Source: Stratiolaelaps scimitus | Lineage: Eukaryota > Arthropoda > Arachnida > Mesostigmata > Laelapidae | Assembly (NCBI GenBank): GCA_019614645.1 | Contig: JABWDB010000046.1 | Location: 1,688,001 to 1,752,000, forward strand | Length of the DNA: 64,000 nt | Direction of reading: 5' to 3' | Part shown: piece after piece, positions 60,749 to 64,000 of the stretch | Position numbering within the stretch: position 1 is the first letter of the stretch | Layout of the letters: each line of letters starts with the position of its first letter | Translations under genes and position numbers: made by a program | The notes under the pieces: model-generated | What the model was told of the DNA's origin: nothing | Database searches by the model: none | What the model saw: only the letters and a program-made list of their open reading frames with translations

Positions 60749-60992
60749 CCCTCAGCGGTTTTCTAGGTATCTAACAGGCCTCGGCTTTGAACCTTTAGGT
60801 ATTACTCCGAAGACTTGGCGTGGCGACCTTAACTATATTTTTCAACGGCGTCGTTCCTGGCCAAAATTCACTGATAAGGAGCTATGATAGAGAAATCCAA
60901 TGATTCTCCTAAGTGTCCGGCAGGATTTGAACCCAGGCCATATATGATCCGTTCTATTTAGCAATCCCAGACACTCGCCGCAAGACGGGACC
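60749..60992 (-). repeat. SINE-3 copy, diverged
   Basis: Contains aacctttaggtattactccg, a cctggc...cactgataaggag segment, and cggcaggatttgaacccagg (reverse B box), then cactcgcc. Same order as the complete copy at 46997-47250 but with many changes, hence older. Confidence 0.72.
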
Positions 60993-61190
60993 CTGAATCT
61001 AACCTAAAAGAAAAGTTGAATCGTGGGTTGCATCACAATAACGAAATAGCCTGTACTTGTCTCCCAGTATCCACCGGATGAACCTTTGACGAGGCGTGGG
61101 TCCATTACCAGAACACTCGTGTAGTCTGAGACTGTATGGCCAACCAACACGGCCCAAGAAAAACGATTTACCCGAAATCTTACAATCGTT

Positions 61191-61270
61191 CTACTTTTTT
61201 TTACCGAGAACTTAAGCATATGTATGTATATTGCAGTTCCGAGAATAAACATTTGATTATGATATGATAT
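61191..61270 (+). repeat. SINE-1-like tail repeat, near-identical to 30211-30300
   Basis: Contains ttaccgagaacttaagcata, tgtatgtatattgcagttcc and gagaataaacatttgattat. The 80-bp match to the copy 31 kb away suggests recent activity of this subfamily. Confidence 0.8.
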
Positions 61271-63269
61271 GAATGCAGGTGTTGTGTATCTAGTATGATT
61301 GTCTCAGGCCCATCAACAAGGGCAACCTGCAAAGCGCTCAGGCGACCGACAGCGGTGCTCACTGGGCAAAGTTAGCGCGGGAATAAAACAGCATCGAGCG
61401 GATATCGTTCGATATCCGCGGAAAATACCATCCTCATTGATTTTGTGTTCAAAGCACTTAGGCAATTCTTTTCCGTTCAACCATATACAATTTTTATTAG
61501 GATATATGATATATTTTAATATTGCCGTATATACTTGTACGATGCCTGTGTTGTCTGTATGCTTCGACTTCCGCACTTGCCGAGCCCGACGTCTCTACTA
61601 AGAATTCGCTTGTATTTCAAGCGAATACATGCACGCAGGTCACGATCCGCATGTGACGAGGAAGCGAAACCTCCCGCACAAGGGTCTTGGACTCGGAGGA
61701 ATAAAACATGTAAATCTAGCAGGTAAATGATCCACATTCTCGATTCAAATCCGATTTCTACAAAATACGATTATCTATTCAGAATAATTAAGCATGCTAA
61801 ATGGACAGGTACATATTAATCTTCATAATGAACAAGTCAGAGACAACCTGCGCAGGCAACAGCCATACCCTCTTGAGATCATCCTCAAAAATCACGTCCA
61901 AACCAGCTAATGCGTTCATTTCGTACCGAACGCGGACTCAACCAAAGCTTTATTAATTCCCTTATCACGCGAAACTTAAGCTCCCGCTCGGCCGATCAAC
62001 AAATTTGTTCAGGAACGAATTTCGAGAGGAACATACAAGCATTGAACCGAAAAAGGACGCCACATAATTTCGAAAAGTAAAGACGTTCAATAGCGTCCGT
62101 CTGTCGAAACGGCAGGAGCATCCACGAGTTCGCCTTTGCCTTCAAGGTCTAGCCTAGTGTTTAGACATACGAACGCATACGGCCTGATTAGGACACCGCG
62201 ATGTGACTTGACCGAGGGTTGGAATATGTAATTACAGCTAAGCGTCATTATAGTCTGTACTTGGAACCGAAGTGTTATGCCAATAAATGAACATTTAATG
62301 AGTAGTAACACTCACTCTCTCTCTCTCTCTGTCTCGTTCGTCATTATTTTTCTCGACTATCCCGAGCGAATCGTGCTGAAATCCAATCGAAATGATCATG
62401 TGTTGAATGCGTAAGGACACTCGAGATCTCTAACAGCTGTTACCGTGGGCCTGTCTGAGGCGGTGTTTTCTCCAGGCCGCGTCGCAATGATTCAATGTAA
62501 CATATCTAAGGCTGTCCTATACGGAGTTAAGGCGTCCGATCTTCTACAGTCGAGAATGATTACGGTGGCGTTGAAGATAATGACAATAATTATAATCATC
62601 ATAATGTGCGCTAATACGCACTAATAGACGACGAACGGCGACCAACATCGCTAGAAGTCGCTTACTGTAAGGGTTGTTGGGGAAACGCATAATCAAGGCC
62701 GACATACGCGCGGCGTTCTCGTTTGAATAGCAATCCCTGTTTATTAGCAATCGTCTCAGCTTGTTACTGGGATTTTGTGATTGGTAGTAGTAAACACACA
62801 AACAGATGAGAACAATATAATGTCATGATTCAAGCTAACTCGCAGGTGATAAATGTCGTTCGCACCGGGTTCTTAAGCTGGCTGCACAAGACCGTGGGTT
62901 CTAAATATATTTAATTTATTCAGTTAAAGACGTGGCCGACAATTCGTTGGTTCGTATTTTTTTGGAACTGTGTCCACGCGGTGTTTTGCACCTATATCCC
63001 ATTGATCACTGTACAATGTTTTTACCCAATGTGATATTACATATATGATGCTACAACTGATCGATCAAGTGAATGAGCTAGATAATGATCAATATGATCA
63101 TTATATTTACACATCGTGTTCTGGTCCAGTTGCCTACGCACCAACATATGCCCTTGACTAGGTTTGTGCATGAGTGAAGTTGCATATTGCCGTGAATGAA
63201 AATTACCGCGTCCTTCGATTGAGCTGAAGGACTTGCTTGGCCTAGCTAGGATAATTCGCTCAGAATGCA

Positions 63270-63316
63270 AAAGCAATACCGTGGACGTTGAATGTTCAAG
63301 GCTGAGACTCAGCCTG
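63270..63316 (+). repeat. SINE-2 tail fragment
   Basis: aagcaataccgtggacgttg, aatgttcaaggctgagactc and agcc match the family tail. Confidence 0.68.
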
Positions 63317-64000
63317 AAAACATTAGGATAATAATTCGCTCGGAATTATAGCTCTCAGAACAGCTGTGTGAGCTTCCGACGCCGCAGGCCATTTGGGTAT
63401 CAACGCTTCACAAAGATCCGAAGTCTGTTTGCGCACTTCCTCAGCCTCGCCATAAGTGTACCACAACTACCACCAGTGGCTTGATCTCCTCCTAGTCTTC
63501 TCGTTGTTGCTGGCGCTGCTGCTGTTGTAGAAATATATTTGGCATAGAGGTGTGGGCCTTGGGGGTAGGGGCTAGTCGGATATATGAGTATGCATATATA
63601 TATCTCTCTGTGTTGCGGACGATGCGATCTTGATGCAGTGTTCTTGCTCGCAGCTGCGCAAGAGAAGGATCTCCATCTTGTCTTACGCGTGGTAGTCTCC
63701 TGTGAGTCGTAAAAGTGTGCACAACCAACCAACTCAACCCTGGCCGAGTTGAATCGGCGGGGCAAACCCCGTCCCGACAGAACTACCACCACTGTCCCGG
63801 TTCCCGCTGGCTACCATGAGCCATCAGGAAGAGTTGAGTTGGGTTCCCGTCCAGTGCAATCGGGCACCACCCATCAAAGTCGCGTCTCGGAGGAACGAGT
63901 ATTCCTCGTTCGTCCGACACTTTATTGTGTCATGCGCATACGGATGCGTTCGCTGCCGCTCCGAAACCTCAAGCCACTGCCTCTGACCACTTCGTATCGG

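Larger units (their letters stand above)
53501..64000. other. Spacer or intron, no confirmed gene
   Basis: Contains a (TA)n-centred palindrome (54059-54098), (TA)n at 55943-55987, 56841-56886 and 57375-57394, a SINE-3 (60749), the SINE-1-like repeat (61191), a CT run near 62314-62330 and a SINE-2 tail (63270). One weak exon candidate is at 58535-58700. The remaining open frames show no domain. Confidence 0.5.

Overview
This is eukaryotic, animal-type DNA. Genes are split by GT-AG introns, coding density is low, and the spacer is full of (TA)n microsatellites, tRNA-derived SINEs and non-LTR retrotransposons. The LINE clades, SINE density and short introns fit an arthropod, possibly a chelicerate such as a mite. 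That placement is an inference from style, because no species-specific marker was recognised.

Left third (about 1-20 kb): one plus-strand gene dominates. I could thread 21 coding exons (217-19973, at least 934 residues, reading frame kept across all 20 introns) that encode a multi-domain copper-only superoxide dismutase repeat protein (CSRP). Its first exons lie off the left edge. The visible protein has about five SOD-like repeats, a divergent C-terminal module and a hydrophobic tail typical of GPI-anchor signals. Only the fourth repeat keeps all four copper-ligand histidines; the others have lost one or more. Its 6.3-kb intron 8 is inflated by a nearly intact R1-clade LINE inserted antisense (about 8045-13916). 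The LINE has a gag-like ORF1 with three CCHC knuckles, an ORF2 with endonuclease, reverse transcriptase and a C-terminal zinc finger, an A-tail and a probable 16-bp target-site duplication. ORF2 is broken by one frameshift.

Middle (20-32.5 kb): probable 3' UTR, then spacer. A decayed second LINE of the Jockey/CR1 type occupies 23.5-26.9 kb (plus strand); most of its RT domain is deleted and its endonuclease catalytic residues are mutated.

At 32.6 kb there is one clear coding exon (32595-33545, plus strand) for the N-terminus of a type II membrane protein with a furin-like site and an acidic tract. It ends at a strong splice donor. I could not confirm its downstream exons, so much of 33.5-64 kb is probably its intron and/or intergenic DNA. 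That stretch holds SINE copies of at least three families (one with a clear 11-bp target duplication, one apparently nested), long (TA)n tracts, perfect short-loop hairpins and no convincing further gene.

Standout observations: the pattern of copper-site loss and retention in the CSRP; a young antisense LINE whose ORF1 and ORF2 are joined as TAA-A-ATG and whose 5' end carries a perfect 19-bp hairpin; and a recurring class of perfect 17-22-bp inverted repeats with 5-10-nt loops.
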